A DNA stretch of 64,000 nt, taken from NCBI GenBank assembly GCA_018829205.1, contig JAHJUE010000019.1, positions 124,001 to 188,000 of the forward strand, written 5' to 3'. The translations under genes were made by a program, and so were the position numbers. Below are positions 16,557 to 25,791 of the stretch, one piece after another. This DNA is from Bacteroidota bacterium. Its GTDB lineage: Bacteria; Bacteroidota; Ignavibacteria; Ignavibacteriales; Melioribacteraceae. Under the pieces are notes generated by a model, which was not told the DNA's origin, searched no databases, and saw only the letters and a list, made by a program, of their open reading frames with translations. Each line of letters starts with the position of its first letter. Positions within the stretch are counted from its first letter, which is position 1.

Positions 16557-16832
16557 TCAATTAAAGTTTATAGGTGGGAATTCTAAATCGGTCTTATCAG
16601 ATTCATCAAATTTTTCAAAGTCTTCCCAAAGAGTATCTAATAAAAACATTAAGTAAACAAATGTAATGCTTCTGAATGTTACTTTGCTCTTATCCAACTT
16701 CGCGTTAAGAAACTCGCCAATTTCTTCCCAATCCTCTTGATCAAAAAAAATGAGAAGAAGATTTAATAGATCAGTTGGAAGAGATTTGTCAATTACTTCA
16801 TTGTCTAAGATTTCGTCGATTGTAAGGTACAT
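16557..16832 (-). CDS. Small acidic protein, paralogue 2
   Basis: 91 aa, strongly acidic, no membrane segment. It shares the IFF-xx-(D/E)W-(D/E)EI-xx-L core and the FPPI-x-FN C-terminus with the 87-aa protein at 16122-16385. It ends one base before the second integrase begins, so the two may be co-transcribed from the integrase side. No known family recognised. Confidence 0.6.
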   Translation of the reverse strand: MYLTIDEILDNEVIDKSLPTDLLNLLLIFFDQEDWEEIGEFLNAKLDKSKVTFRSITFVYLMFLLDTLWEDFEKFDESDKTDLEFPPINFN

Positions 16833-16833
16833 T

Positions 16834-17877
16834 TTAATTCTCCTTTTTGATTAGTTTAATTTTGTTTAGTTCGTGTGCTTGTTTGTTTACACTTAGTTTA
16901 TTGTAATACTTTGCTGTCGTAGAAATATTATGATGTCCTACAAGTTTTGAGACAGTCGCTAAGTCCATACCGCTCGCATGCGCTGCCGTAATAAATGTCT
17001 TTCTAAACGTTCGAAGAGTATATCCTTTGCCGGTTAATTCTATATCATCAAGGTATCGCCGGAATGCTCTTCCTATACTATCTATTCTGTCATAATTCAG
17101 TAACTTCCCTTCCTTAATTTCGGAGCACCTCTTTTCAAGGATTGGAATTAAATCATCATGAAAAGGAACAATGAAGTGTTCATCAGTCTTTTGCGAATAG
17201 TAATGCATAAGCTTGTTCTTGAAGTCTAAGTCCTTCACTGTAACATTATAAATATCGCTTGGTCTAAGTCCGGTATAGAACATTAACGACATTGTTGTTA
17301 TGAAATTGCTATTCTTATCTTTCATTCCGTCAAAGAATTTAATTAAGTCCTCATTGCTGAAGGTTATTATTGACTTTATCTCTGGTTTAATTAGCACATC
17401 ACGATTTATTTTAAATACCGATGTGTAGTTATATTCAAACAGGAAGCCCAGAAATTTCTTAAGCACCTTCGATAAACAATGAATCGTATTCCTTTGATAT
17501 GGGAGCTTTCTAATTTCAGTTAGCCATTCCTCAGTCCTTAACTTAGTAATTATCGTACACGGTAAATCCGGCGGGAATTCCTTTTTGAACCTATCATAAA
17601 ACCAATCATACTCGTATAGTGTCCTTGAGTGTTTGTCTGCGTTCACACGTTTGAAATGGTCAAACGCAGTTTGGATAGTGACTCTTTCAATACCTAATGT
17701 TTTCAATTCCTCACCTTTTTTATCAAGCTCGTCTTGTAATTGAACAGCCATTTGCTTGGCTATCTTAAGGTTATGTTTGTTGAAGGTAAGTCCAGTACTT
17801 CTATCTTTACTTTTTCCAAGTGATTGATCATAATACGAGATATAGATTCGATTATTTTTCTTATAAACCGATGCCAT
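16834..17877 (-). CDS. Tyrosine recombinase / integrase 2
   Basis: 347 aa. An N-terminal arm-binding segment, a SAM-like domain (about residues 60-150) and the catalytic domain are present. Catalytic residues seen: Arg in MFYTGLRPSDIYN, Arg in RTFRKTF, His in LVGHHNISTTA and Tyr in KYYNKL. In the usual His-x-x-Arg box the first residue is Arg (RTFR), a known substitution in some phage integrases but worth noting. It starts inside the preceding excisionase-like gene (17 bp overlap), indicating translational coupling. It is not closely related to integrase 1. Confidence 0.9.
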   Translation of the reverse strand: MASVYKKNNRIYISYYDQSLGKSKDRSTGLTFNKHNLKIAKQMAVQLQDELDKKGEELKTLGIERVTIQTAFDHFKRVNADKHSRTLYEYDWFYDRFKKEFPPDLPCTIITKLRTEEWLTEIRKLPYQRNTIHCLSKVLKKFLGFLFEYNYTSVFKINRDVLIKPEIKSIITFSNEDLIKFFDGMKDKNSNFITTMSLMFYTGLRPSDIYNVTVKDLDFKNKLMHYYSQKTDEHFIVPFHDDLIPILEKRCSEIKEGKLLNYDRIDSIGRAFRRYLDDIELTGKGYTLRTFRKTFITAAHASGMDLATVSKLVGHHNISTTAKYYNKLSVNKQAHELNKIKLIKKEN

Positions 17878-18205
17878 TAGCTACCTCTTGTTTTAGTTTA
17901 TTGAATATTAAATCGGAATTAAATTTCCCTCTTATTTTATGCGACTCTTTATTTGAGGGTAAAATTTGCTTAAGTCTAAAACGGGGGTCTCGATTCAATT
18001 CTTCCTCTATTTCAGGAAGTGGTCGAGTATTTTCGTCAAGGAAGCGTGTTAGTTCTTTAACGGAGATTTTAATTTTTCCGTTTATATAAGTAACTCTTAA
18101 TGCCCCTTGCTCAATCAACTTGGCAAAAGTGGTCTTTCCTATGCCAAGTTTTTCTGCGGCTGCTGATCGTGACAGCAACCGGAAGTTATTGTCATGTTCT
18201 TTCAT
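17861..18205 (-). CDS. Excisionase-like helix-turn-helix protein
   Basis: 114 aa. Residues 10-60 form a winged-helix pattern of the MerR/excisionase type: LLSRSAAAEKLGIGKTTFAKLI, then GALRVTYINGKIKISVKELTRFL with the typical basic wing. The C-terminal 45 residues are charged and helical. Direct overlap with the integrase supports a role in controlling the direction of recombination or in repressing the module. Confidence 0.8.
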   Translation of the reverse strand: MKEHDNNFRLLSRSAAAEKLGIGKTTFAKLIEQGALRVTYINGKIKISVKELTRFLDENTRPLPEIEEELNRDPRFRLKQILPSNKESHKIRGKFNSDLIFNKLKQEVANGIGL

Positions 18206-18403
18206 TCATAAATGATTCCTTTAGTTTATGTATAGATTATATTATTAAAATGATGGAAGCCTCCTATTCAAGGAAGAATACCTCCATTCTCAAAAAGGTG
18301 ACTACCATAATTGTTCTATGAGCTTTACATCTAAACAGCTTTATAAGACAAGCCAGATTTATCTTGCCTCCCAAATTCCAAGACAATACTTGTTTGGTGA
18401 CAG

Positions 18404-18633
18404 CCTCCATTTCAAAAGTAACCGGTTCTTAAAACCGGTTACTTAAGGAGGTCTCCGCAAACGAGCATATTCATGCTCTTGTAAGTGGTCGGTTAAGTGA
18501 GGTGTTTGATAAACTATGGTATTACTGGTAATTTGGATACGCCAGTTACTCAGTTTTCATATCAGTCTATATATGAAAGTCCCAAATCTGAGTAGCTAAG
18601 TGTATAAATAGAAAGGAGAATTTCTCTCCTTGG
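18404..18633. other. Stem-loop-rich intergenic region, origin-like or regulatory
   Basis: This gene-free stretch (18206-18666) carries four separate inverted repeats: a 12-bp palindrome at 18416-18444, GAGCAT/ATGCTC at 18463-18478, a nested pair TACTCAG/CTGAGTA (18547-18553 with 18588-18594) enclosing TTTCATAT/ATATGAAA (18555-18562 with 18571-18578), and AAGGAGA/TCTCCTT at 18613-18631. An outer CCTCC/GGAGG pair brackets the first palindrome. The last hairpin could terminate the helicase transcript. The rest looks like a replication or transfer origin, or protein-binding sites, but no iterons or nick-site consensus are recognisable. Confidence 0.5.
18416..18444. repeat. Perfect 12-bp palindrome
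   Basis: AAGTAACCGGTT (18416-18427) and its exact complement AACCGGTTACTT (18433-18444) are separated by five bases. This is the strongest inverted repeat in the intergenic region between the excisionase and helicase genes. No T run follows on either side, so a simple terminator is unlikely. Confidence 0.7.
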
Positions 18634-18666
18634 TATAACTGATGTGCTCCGGCAGTGCGAATTCTA

Positions 18667-20808
18667 CTAAGCTGCTTTCGAATGACCGCCCGAAACTTTT
18701 ACTTGTGACAAGAACTCAGAGTAGTATGCCTCATATTTTCGTAGCAACATTTGCTCATCTCCAGGTTCTGTTTCAATAGTCCGAAGCGTTATTTCTGGGA
18801 AACATACTAAACTAACTTCATAATAGTTATGAGAACTGCCGTCGATTTGTCTTTTCTTTCTTTTTAGTTCTAATACTTTTTGAAGAGATTTTCTACTTCC
18901 AAAAACAGATTTAAACCCATTTTCTCTACAAAACAATTTTAACTGGTTATTGAACGAATCGACATTCTCTATTTCAAAATTTAATCGCTCAAGTTTGTTA
19001 TAAATATAAAGTAGTTCCTTCTTTATGTTATCAAGCCTTGTATCAAAACCAGATGTCTCAATTATATATCTCGCGGATAAAATGATGTATAGAAGTCCCC
19101 CGTAGATTACTCTATCCATGAATAAAGAAAATTCCTTCTCTTGTAGTTTGAGAATTGATTTTACAGCTCTATCGCTGAAATTAAGATCCTCCAAGAATTT
19201 CAATCGCTTCTTAAACAATTTCACGGAAAGATCATTAAACTCAGCTGTGAAAAAATCATAAGCTTCTTTGTCAATTTCATCTTCTTTACCCATATTAAGT
19301 ATCCCTCTTGTATATGAATCACCGTATGATAAAGCGAGTTTTATATACCTATTATACTCAGGATCAAATAACATATCAGCCATTAATTTCATGTCCTCCA
19401 TAATGTCATTATTTATTTTCCTTTGTAAGTTTGTGATAGATTCGTTGACTATTAACTCATTTCTTTCAATAACAATATTTTCTTCAGACCAACCTTCCAA
19501 ATCTATCAACAGCTCTCTTCTAATTGTTGGATCATTGGAAGTAGAATCGTGGAATTCCTCAAATACCATTCTTATTATCTCTGATTCATACAGAACCGGA
19601 TCATTCCAATTGTTGAAGTATAATCCCGGCATTTTACACTCCGTCATTAAATAATCCAATGTATATGGATTGTTTCGTTTTATTTGTTTCGCAAAATCTA
19701 ATATTGACGTTATCGAAAGACGTTTTTTCCCATGACAATCAATAATGTTCGGTATAGTGCCTTTAACTGTTCCGCTTACAAAATCATAGATATATCCTAC
19801 TTGTTTCCTTGGTCTTTTGATTATTTGCCTAAGCAAGGTCAAATCCATTGTATCAAACAAATAGAAGTTTTCTATATCATCATTGTTAATATTTACCCCA
19901 TCGGAAATCACTGATGTGGTTAGAAAATATCGTATGTCGGGATGAATCATTTCATGTTCAACCAAGTACCTAAAGTATCCGCTCTTTTTAGAACCAGAAT
20001 GAGCAACAAATATATGTTCCGTTGGCACTCCAGCTTCTATCAAAAATTCTTTCACTAACAACAAGTGTTTTAGATTATTTATAAAGACTATGTTCTTACC
20101 GTTTGTCTCATTATCCATCATATGTCTTAGCATTTTACGCATACCTGCTTTTTGATATGGAATGATTTTATAATTGTACTTTGCTGCCGGAGAATTCACA
20201 ATGTCTCCAAATTTCAAAATCTTAGCCCCTCTTATTAGTGGATGCAAATACAATACTTCAGGTGTTCCCGTTAGAAATATTACCTTTCTGAATTTCGGGA
20301 GGCTTTCTTCCAAGAACCTAAGTGACTTACTTCTAAAGCCTGAGCTTGTAACTAAATGATGAGCTTCATCGACAATTAGTATTTTGTTTCCAGCTTCACT
20401 GTTGTCTATTATAATCTTCAGCTTATCGAATACTGCCGTACATTGCGATGAGTATTCTTCGATATACTCACCTAATGTCATCCCCAAACGATTTGCTTCC
20501 TCCTTGCTTATACCCGGAATTTCAATATTCTGTGCTGTTTGTTCGGCTAAGGCTATTAGCGGAGAGACAGAAACATATTCCAAACCCATTTCCTTGGCAA
20601 TACCTATAAGATTTGAAGTTTTTCCACTACCGGTCGGCGCCACAATAAGATTATACTTATTATCATCAGTTAATAATTGTCGTATCCGATCAGAATTTCT
20701 ACAAGTATGATCCTCACTTGTTATGTATTTTCCTACCAGTCCAAGGACTTCTTTTGGTACATTCAATTGTTCCGATAACTTTAATTTTTCGAGTACTTTT
20801 GATTTCAT
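18667..20808 (-). CDS. SF2 helicase-like ATPase A
   Basis: 713 aa. Superfamily 2 motifs are seen: motif I APTGSGKTSN (about residue 58), motif II VDEAHH (DEAH type, about 146), motif III FLTGTPE, motif IV region IVFINNLKHLL, motif V TTSVISDGVNINN and motif VI QIIKRPRKQ. In motif VI the usual Gly of Q-x-x-G-R-x-x-R is Lys. The C-terminal 350 residues are helical, without a family I recognise. It is paralogous to the next large gene. Context with integrase and excisionase suggests replication or processing of the mobile element. Confidence 0.8.
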   Translation of the reverse strand: MKSKVLEKLKLSEQLNVPKEVLGLVGKYITSEDHTCRNSDRIRQLLTDDNKYNLIVAPTGSGKTSNLIGIAKEMGLEYVSVSPLIALAEQTAQNIEIPGISKEEANRLGMTLGEYIEEYSSQCTAVFDKLKIIIDNSEAGNKILIVDEAHHLVTSSGFRSKSLRFLEESLPKFRKVIFLTGTPEVLYLHPLIRGAKILKFGDIVNSPAAKYNYKIIPYQKAGMRKMLRHMMDNETNGKNIVFINNLKHLLLVKEFLIEAGVPTEHIFVAHSGSKKSGYFRYLVEHEMIHPDIRYFLTTSVISDGVNINNDDIENFYLFDTMDLTLLRQIIKRPRKQVGYIYDFVSGTVKGTIPNIIDCHGKKRLSITSILDFAKQIKRNNPYTLDYLMTECKMPGLYFNNWNDPVLYESEIIRMVFEEFHDSTSNDPTIRRELLIDLEGWSEENIVIERNELIVNESITNLQRKINNDIMEDMKLMADMLFDPEYNRYIKLALSYGDSYTRGILNMGKEDEIDKEAYDFFTAEFNDLSVKLFKKRLKFLEDLNFSDRAVKSILKLQEKEFSLFMDRVIYGGLLYIILSARYIIETSGFDTRLDNIKKELLYIYNKLERLNFEIENVDSFNNQLKLFCRENGFKSVFGSRKSLQKVLELKRKKRQIDGSSHNYYEVSLVCFPEITLRTIETEPGDEQMLLRKYEAYYSEFLSQVKVSGGHSKAA

Positions 20809-21360
20809 TTTAGTTCCTTATTTTATTTTGATTATGAATTGAGTTATATAAAATTAGTTTCATTAATGAGAGTATGTCTCCTTTTCAGAATTTAAATCCC
20901 TTTAAATAATGGCAAAGCTATTATCCAGGAAGACAATTTCTAATTAGTCTTATTCATCTATTTTGTTTCACAAAACAATTTGAGTTTTCTAATGAAGTTG
21001 GGACTATTTGGGATTGTTTGGGAGAATTTCTACAAATGATGTAATTATTCGTAATGTCTAACTATTTTCACCTGTCTTCACGAAGTGAAAAGCGAAGCTA
21101 TTTCTGCTTTATCTTCATCTGTCATTCCGAAGGAATTTAATGCGAAGTTAAATGTCATTCCATAAATTTATTATAATATTTATATAAAATATATTTTTTC
21201 ATCTTCCTTTCATCTGTCTGCTATTATTTTAGGAACAAAATAATAGTACGTAGTATTAATATAAACCCATATGCGTAAAATGAGAGATAAAACATCTAAG
21301 ATTTGAGTCTATTTTTCTGGGGAAATCATGTTTATACTTTATATTCCTTAATTCCAAAAT
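20809..21360. other. Intergenic region between the two helicase genes
   Basis: About 550 bp without a credible gene. It includes a TTCAC-gaa-GTGAA hairpin near 21078-21090 and a GTCATTCCGAAGGAATTT segment followed by a second GTCATTCC (about 21121-21168), which resembles dispersed intergenic repeats. The right half (21170-21360) is very AT-rich. The promoter of the helicase at 20808 must lie here, but no consensus is obvious. Confidence 0.5.
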
Positions 21361-23565
21361 CTAATTTGTTTTAATTAACAGATTATCCAAACATCTATGT
21401 AACAATTCTTTGAGCATTAAATTGTAACGAAATTTATCCATCTCAGTGATGGAATAGAGATTATCAAATATTTTAGGGGCTCCAATTGGTTTTACGTAAT
21501 AATCCTCTCCCTTTTCACCTGTAATCCTGTTCTTACTCCCTTTTCGATATTGAATTTTCCCGGAATCAAATAATGAATTAATTATCTCATAAGCTTCATC
21601 TAATTTCCAGTTTTGTTTATCGTACTTCATACAAATGTTATGAAATTCTTCATTTAATATTTTAGTTTCTATATAATCTACATTTTTCAAATAGTCATTC
21701 AAATCCCATATAATGTTAAACTTTGGGTACAACTGGCTGCGTAAAAGTAGTTTGCCTTCTTCTTCATCTATAACTTTCAAATCCCTTATCATCATATTTT
21801 TAAATGCAATGGTCTCATTTTTCAAATCAATATTAGGTTTATCAAGTTTCAAATTGTAAAGGTATTTTAAGTATCCAGTCGGGTATCCTTTTGTAGAAAG
21901 CTTCATTAAATAATTAAGAAGGCTTTCAATAAAATTACCGGATTTAAGTAATTGATAGTATTGAGATTTAAAACTGTTAGGCTCCTCGCTATTAGTAATT
22001 ATATCTCTATCAAAAGTTTTAGAAGCATAAAGACTTGGTTCTGTAAAATAGATATGTGTATTAAGCATGCTAAAAAAATTATTCACTAATTCTTTATCAG
22101 CAATTGAATTTACCTGTTGATAAGATTTTGAATTGTATAAATCATCTCTAAATTCATCAGAATAATTAACTACAGTGACATCGTTGAATCCAGCTATATA
22201 TCTATAATATTCAATAGCCCTGTTTGAGTCCAGTGCCATAATCCTATTAAGCTTCTCAATAATATTTATAAATACCATTAGTTTATTTACTTTAAATTCA
22301 CCGTTGCTCCACTTTTCAAGATTATTTTCTTTGTCTAACCTTATGATTTGGTCTGATTCTGAGGGGAGAATATTTCCAAATCCCATTTTATTAATAGTGT
22401 TCTTTGCTTCAGCAATTTTCTCTGCGCATTCAACTAATTCCTTGCGGGCTTTACTTGGAAGGAACCATTTTTGAGTATATTCGTATTTATAACTTAAGAA
22501 ATCGTATATTTTGTTAACGCCTAACCTAAACCTCCCGATAAATTGTCTTTTTAACCACCAATCATCAACGTCAAGCATATATAATGAGTCAATATCCTCA
22601 TTCAATATATTCATTCCTTCTGCTATTACACTTGTCGTGACTAAATATTTAACGTAGTCAGGTATCCGTTTTGATTTAGCAATTTCTAAGAATAAATCTC
22701 CCTGTTTATAATCGCTTGACAATTTATAAACACCTTGACCATCTGAGCACTCTGGCAAATACTTTTGAAGTGTAAGTGCAAACTTCTTAACAAGCTTTCT
22801 ATTATTAATAAGAATAATAACTTTACCATTCGGTTTTTTGCAAACTATGTGATGCAGCAGTTTTTTGATTCCGCCATCTTGATACTTAACAATAGATATC
22901 GTTGCTTTTTTGTAAGATTCTTTTTTTCTCCTTGCCAAAAACAAATATTTCTTAAAATCTAACTCGTCATCCATTGCTCCCTCAGGAGTTCCTGATAAGA
23001 AAATGTATTTTCTAAACTTAGGTAAATGCTTTATTATTCCTTCAATTGCCATTGTTCTATATTTATAACTTGTAACAATGTTGTGAGCTTCATCGACAAT
23101 AATATTAAACTGTTTAGAATCAAAATTAGAATTTTGACAAAAATGATGCAGATTATCATACACTGATAAATAAACAAAGGTATCATCAGATGATATCATC
23201 TTCTTAATATCGGAATTGCGCTGAATTTTTTGCTTTCTCGTTGCATCTTCTCCAAGGCTCCTTATAACACCTACTGAAATTTTATGCTGTTTACAATACT
23301 CCTCAAACTCAATTACGTTAGCATTTAATGGGAGTATGATACAGCTCTTGGTTTTAAACTTATTTGCTAATTGAATTGCGTTAGTTGTTTTTCCGTACCC
23401 TACTCTTGCAGCAATAAAGTAATTCTTTTCATCACTAAAAAGATTATATATTTTCCGGGCCGAATTGAAGTTCGATAGTAAGTTTTTAGGTGCGGATACA
23501 AACCTGTGATCATAATTAATATTTAAGAAGAACTTGATTTGCTTCGAAATATTACTTTGCAACAT
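21361..23565 (-). CDS. SF2 helicase-like ATPase B, diverged paralogue
   Basis: 734 aa. It repeats the architecture of the other helicase: motif I ARVGYGKTTN (about residue 56), motif II VDEAHN, HLPKFRKYIFLSGTPEG (compare SLPKFRKVIFLTGTPEV), motif IV region VIILINNRKL, motif V TTSVIAEGMNILNED and motif VI RQFIGRFRLG with the canonical Gly-Arg. The unusual Gly-Tyr-Gly in motif I still fits a P-loop. The long C-terminal region differs from copy A and ends in a helix-rich segment. No restriction methyltransferase or nuclease partner is adjacent, so a type III restriction role is unlikely. Confidence 0.8.
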   Translation of the reverse strand: MLQSNISKQIKFFLNINYDHRFVSAPKNLLSNFNSARKIYNLFSDEKNYFIAARVGYGKTTNAIQLANKFKTKSCIILPLNANVIEFEEYCKQHKISVGVIRSLGEDATRKQKIQRNSDIKKMISSDDTFVYLSVYDNLHHFCQNSNFDSKQFNIIVDEAHNIVTSYKYRTMAIEGIIKHLPKFRKYIFLSGTPEGAMDDELDFKKYLFLARRKKESYKKATISIVKYQDGGIKKLLHHIVCKKPNGKVIILINNRKLVKKFALTLQKYLPECSDGQGVYKLSSDYKQGDLFLEIAKSKRIPDYVKYLVTTSVIAEGMNILNEDIDSLYMLDVDDWWLKRQFIGRFRLGVNKIYDFLSYKYEYTQKWFLPSKARKELVECAEKIAEAKNTINKMGFGNILPSESDQIIRLDKENNLEKWSNGEFKVNKLMVFINIIEKLNRIMALDSNRAIEYYRYIAGFNDVTVVNYSDEFRDDLYNSKSYQQVNSIADKELVNNFFSMLNTHIYFTEPSLYASKTFDRDIITNSEEPNSFKSQYYQLLKSGNFIESLLNYLMKLSTKGYPTGYLKYLYNLKLDKPNIDLKNETIAFKNMMIRDLKVIDEEEGKLLLRSQLYPKFNIIWDLNDYLKNVDYIETKILNEEFHNICMKYDKQNWKLDEAYEIINSLFDSGKIQYRKGSKNRITGEKGEDYYVKPIGAPKIFDNLYSITEMDKFRYNLMLKELLHRCLDNLLIKTN

Positions 23566-23663
23566 AATCCCAAAATCACTCTTTCTAATTATTCTTAATT
23601 GTTAATTAAAAAGTTGTAAAAATAGTTATAAAAAGGATATTTTCATACAATATTAGTGATTTA

Positions 23664-23843
23664 CTAAGCATTTCCTTTTGCTATTATATGCATTTCAATC
23701 CGGCACGGACCATCAAACCTGTTTGCTATCTCAATCAATTCTCCGGACACGTACTCCCATATTTTCTTAACTTCACTCTGCGGAATAGGCTTATAATCAT
23801 AGGGCTTATTTACATTAAGAACGATCTTCTTATTGATTGTCAT
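23664..23843 (-). CDS. Small hypothetical protein
   Basis: 59 aa, not overlapping any larger gene. It starts at 23843 inside the last codons of the upstream zinc-ribbon gene (14-bp overlap) and ends with TAG at 23664. The sequence is soluble, with a helical stretch SEVKKIWEYVSGELIEIANRF split here by eye at residues 23-43, and one Cys. The start-stop overlap argues that it is a translated member of the same operon. Family not recognised. Confidence 0.55.
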   Translation of the reverse strand: MTINKKIVLNVNKPYDYKPIPQSEVKKIWEYVSGELIEIANRFDGPCRIEMHIIAKGNA

Positions 23844-24027
23844 AAATCAAGTCCCCATCATTTATTCTCTGTCTGCAGACTTCACATTTACAATCTTGTC
23901 CGTATATATAGGTCGTAAGTGAATAACAATAAGGACACGTTATTTCATCACTTTCAATTGATATATTCTCAGCGACAAAGCCTTGAATATGCTTATGCTG
24001 TTTTAAAATCTTTCTTGTAGTTTTCAC
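23830..24027 (-). CDS. Small zinc-ribbon protein
   Basis: 65 aa. Two CxxC knuckles (CPYC and CEVC, with an additional CKC between) fit a zinc-binding ribbon in the C-terminal half. The N-terminus is basic (KTTRKILKQHKH). Such small zinc ribbons are frequent in mobile elements and may bind DNA or RNA. It precedes and overlaps the 59-aa gene. Confidence 0.6.
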   Translation of the reverse strand: MKTTRKILKQHKHIQGFVAENISIESDEITCPYCYSLTTYIYGQDCKCEVCRQRINDGDLIYDNQ

Positions 24028-24085
24028 GTTTGTCTCCGTAATCGTTAGGAATGGTTTAGGATTTGGACTTAAGTAATGATGTTCG

Positions 24086-24537
24086 TTAAATCAATCGGCT
24101 TTCGATTAATGATGTGTATTTACCTTCAGCAAAGATGATATGATCAAATACAGTCACGTCGATTATCTTTCCGGCTTCGACTAACTTCTTTGTGATGTTA
24201 ATGTCTTCTCGCGAGGGCTCCGGATTTCCGGACGGATGATTATGTGCGATAATTATATTAGCGCAAGTGGCTACGATTGCGCCTCTGAAAACTTCTCGTG
24301 GATGAACAATACTGCTATTAAGATTACCTTCTGAGATTATCTCAAACCCAGTTACTATGTTTGCACTGCTTAACCAGAATACTACAAATCTTTCCCTTAC
24401 TTCTCCGTCAAACAAAAACGGAAGTTATCAAATACATCTGAAGGTGAGGTAATCTTGATACGCTTGTTCTTAAGCTGCGGATAGGCTTCTGTACTGTCTT
24501 TAAACTTCCAAGTGATTGTTTTGATGTAATGTTTCAT
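24086..24537 (-). pseudogene. RadC-like JAB-domain gene with a one-base frameshift
   Basis: The C-terminal part (open frame 24086-24415) has the JAB/MPN metal motif: a Glu-containing N-terminal strand, then AHNHPSGNPEPSREDI with the His-x-His and distal acid of RadC-like proteins. The N-terminal part starts at ATG 24537 (MKHYIKTITWKFK) and reads DVFDNFRF before running out of frame. Joining the two needs one extra base in a run of five T (on the coding strand, near 24416); the whole would then be 150 aa, the normal size of the short RadC-like proteins found on mobile elements. It is either a recent mutation or a homopolymer sequencing error. Confidence 0.8.
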
Positions 24538-24622
24538 AAGTCTTCCTCTTTAAGATTGATTTATATTGTCCCCAAAGAGTCCTTCAAAAACTCGTCGGGG
24601 ACAACTGAAATTCAGTGTTAAA

Positions 24623-25300
24623 TTAATATGGTTCTATAATAAAATTCTCACGTGTTCCGTCAGCGAACTTTAATATTCTCGGTATAAACTCAATGCTGAT
24701 TGAGCCTGGGGACTTACCCGCTATTGAATTATGATCAGTCAGCCATAACGAAAAGTCATCTGATTTCACAAGTGTTTTCTCGTTCGGATCAAGATCAACA
24801 ATGTAGGCGTCCGTATATTCCTTGAGATATTCTCCGTAATGGGAGAACCTCCAAATTCCTTCCATATGGTGAAGCCGCTTGTGATACAGATTTGTAACTT
24901 CAAATAAATTATAGTGTAATGAGCTGTGTTTGACCTTCTTTATACCAAGATACTTGATTTGTATAGAATCCGGCGCGGTTTTCAGTTTCTCTCTTTGTTC
25001 TTCGATATACAATTTAGATAGGTCGATTAACGTTCGGTATTCTATACCTTTTAATAAATTATATGAGCCGCCAACTATCGCAAATTCGGGAAGCAATGTA
25101 TTTGCTTCAATATATTTATCAAGATAAAATAGGTCTTCGTTCGAAATTTCCGGGAGCAGCCGAAGTTTACTTTTATCTTGCTCGTAAGTCTCCCAACTAT
25201 ATGTTAGGTCTAAAGGGATTGTTTCACATCCGATTATCAGCAAAGCTAATAACATTGTGAACACTATCTGTTTAAATGAAATACTTCTGTTTGAATACAT
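24623..25300 (-). CDS. Predicted lipoprotein, unknown function
   Basis: 225 aa. A signal sequence ends in a lipobox (LLIIGC, Cys at about residue 25), predicting export and lipid anchoring. The mature part has mixed alpha/beta character with several Tyr/His-rich stretches (LHYNLFEVTNLYHKR). No known family recognised. It sits within the mobile region between RadC-like and ArdC-type genes on the same strand; lipoproteins there are often exclusion or surface proteins, but that is only context. Confidence 0.6.
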   Translation of the reverse strand: MYSNRSISFKQIVFTMLLALLIIGCETIPLDLTYSWETYEQDKSKLRLLPEISNEDLFYLDKYIEANTLLPEFAIVGGSYNLLKGIEYRTLIDLSKLYIEEQREKLKTAPDSIQIKYLGIKKVKHSSLHYNLFEVTNLYHKRLHHMEGIWRFSHYGEYLKEYTDAYIVDLDPNEKTLVKSDDFSLWLTDHNSIAGKSPGSISIEFIPRILKFADGTRENFIIEPY

Positions 25301-25373
25301 TATGCCTCCATAATTTTGGTTGTTAGTTTTTATTTAATGATTTATAGAATGAAGCTGTTGGCGAGAGTTGTTA

Positions 25374-25739
25374 TTATTTCCAGAGTTTGCTTATAGATTT
25401 GATAGTTTCGATGAAAGCGCCTTTCTTACCGTAAGTAATTATCATTTTGTAATACGTGTAAAGTGATACAAGCAACGATACTGAGCCAGTGTAATATGGT
25501 GTATTGTTAAAATATAGGTTCGTAAAATATAGAAAGAACGTAAGTGTGAAATAAAATACAAAACATACAAGTGATGCTCTGAAAGCTATAACAAAACCTC
25601 TTTTGAGTTTTAAAGGGTTCTCAATTTTCTTATAGTGATCAAATACTGATTTTGATATAGACATTAAACTTAGCATTACAAATACCCAAAACGGGATATA
25701 AATAGAAGTTGCCCATATAACTATTGACGTAGCCGACAT
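25374..25739 (-). CDS. Hypothetical membrane protein
   Basis: 121 aa with three hydrophobic stretches (about residues 5-28, 48-70 and 80-98) separated by basic loops. The C-terminus is amphipathic and basic. No family is recognised. It is followed on the same strand by the lipoprotein gene. Confidence 0.55.
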   Translation of the reverse strand: MSATSIVIWATSIYIPFWVFVMLSLMSISKSVFDHYKKIENPLKLKRGFVIAFRASLVCFVFYFTLTFFLYFTNLYFNNTPYYTGSVSLLVSLYTYYKMIITYGKKGAFIETIKSISKLWK

Positions 25740-25791
25740 ATTAGTTTTCTCCTAAATGTGTTAAAAAATGTGATTTATTAATTAATGATTA

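Noticed and set aside
18667-23565. Type III restriction system (Res subunits)
   Set aside because: Both proteins have SF2 motifs but no methyltransferase (Mod) gene is present and no endonuclease motif (PD-ExK) could be seen at the C-termini.
23688-23918. 76-aa + strand frame
   Set aside because: It is opposite to two overlapping small - strand genes that show start-stop coupling and a zinc ribbon, which are better supported.
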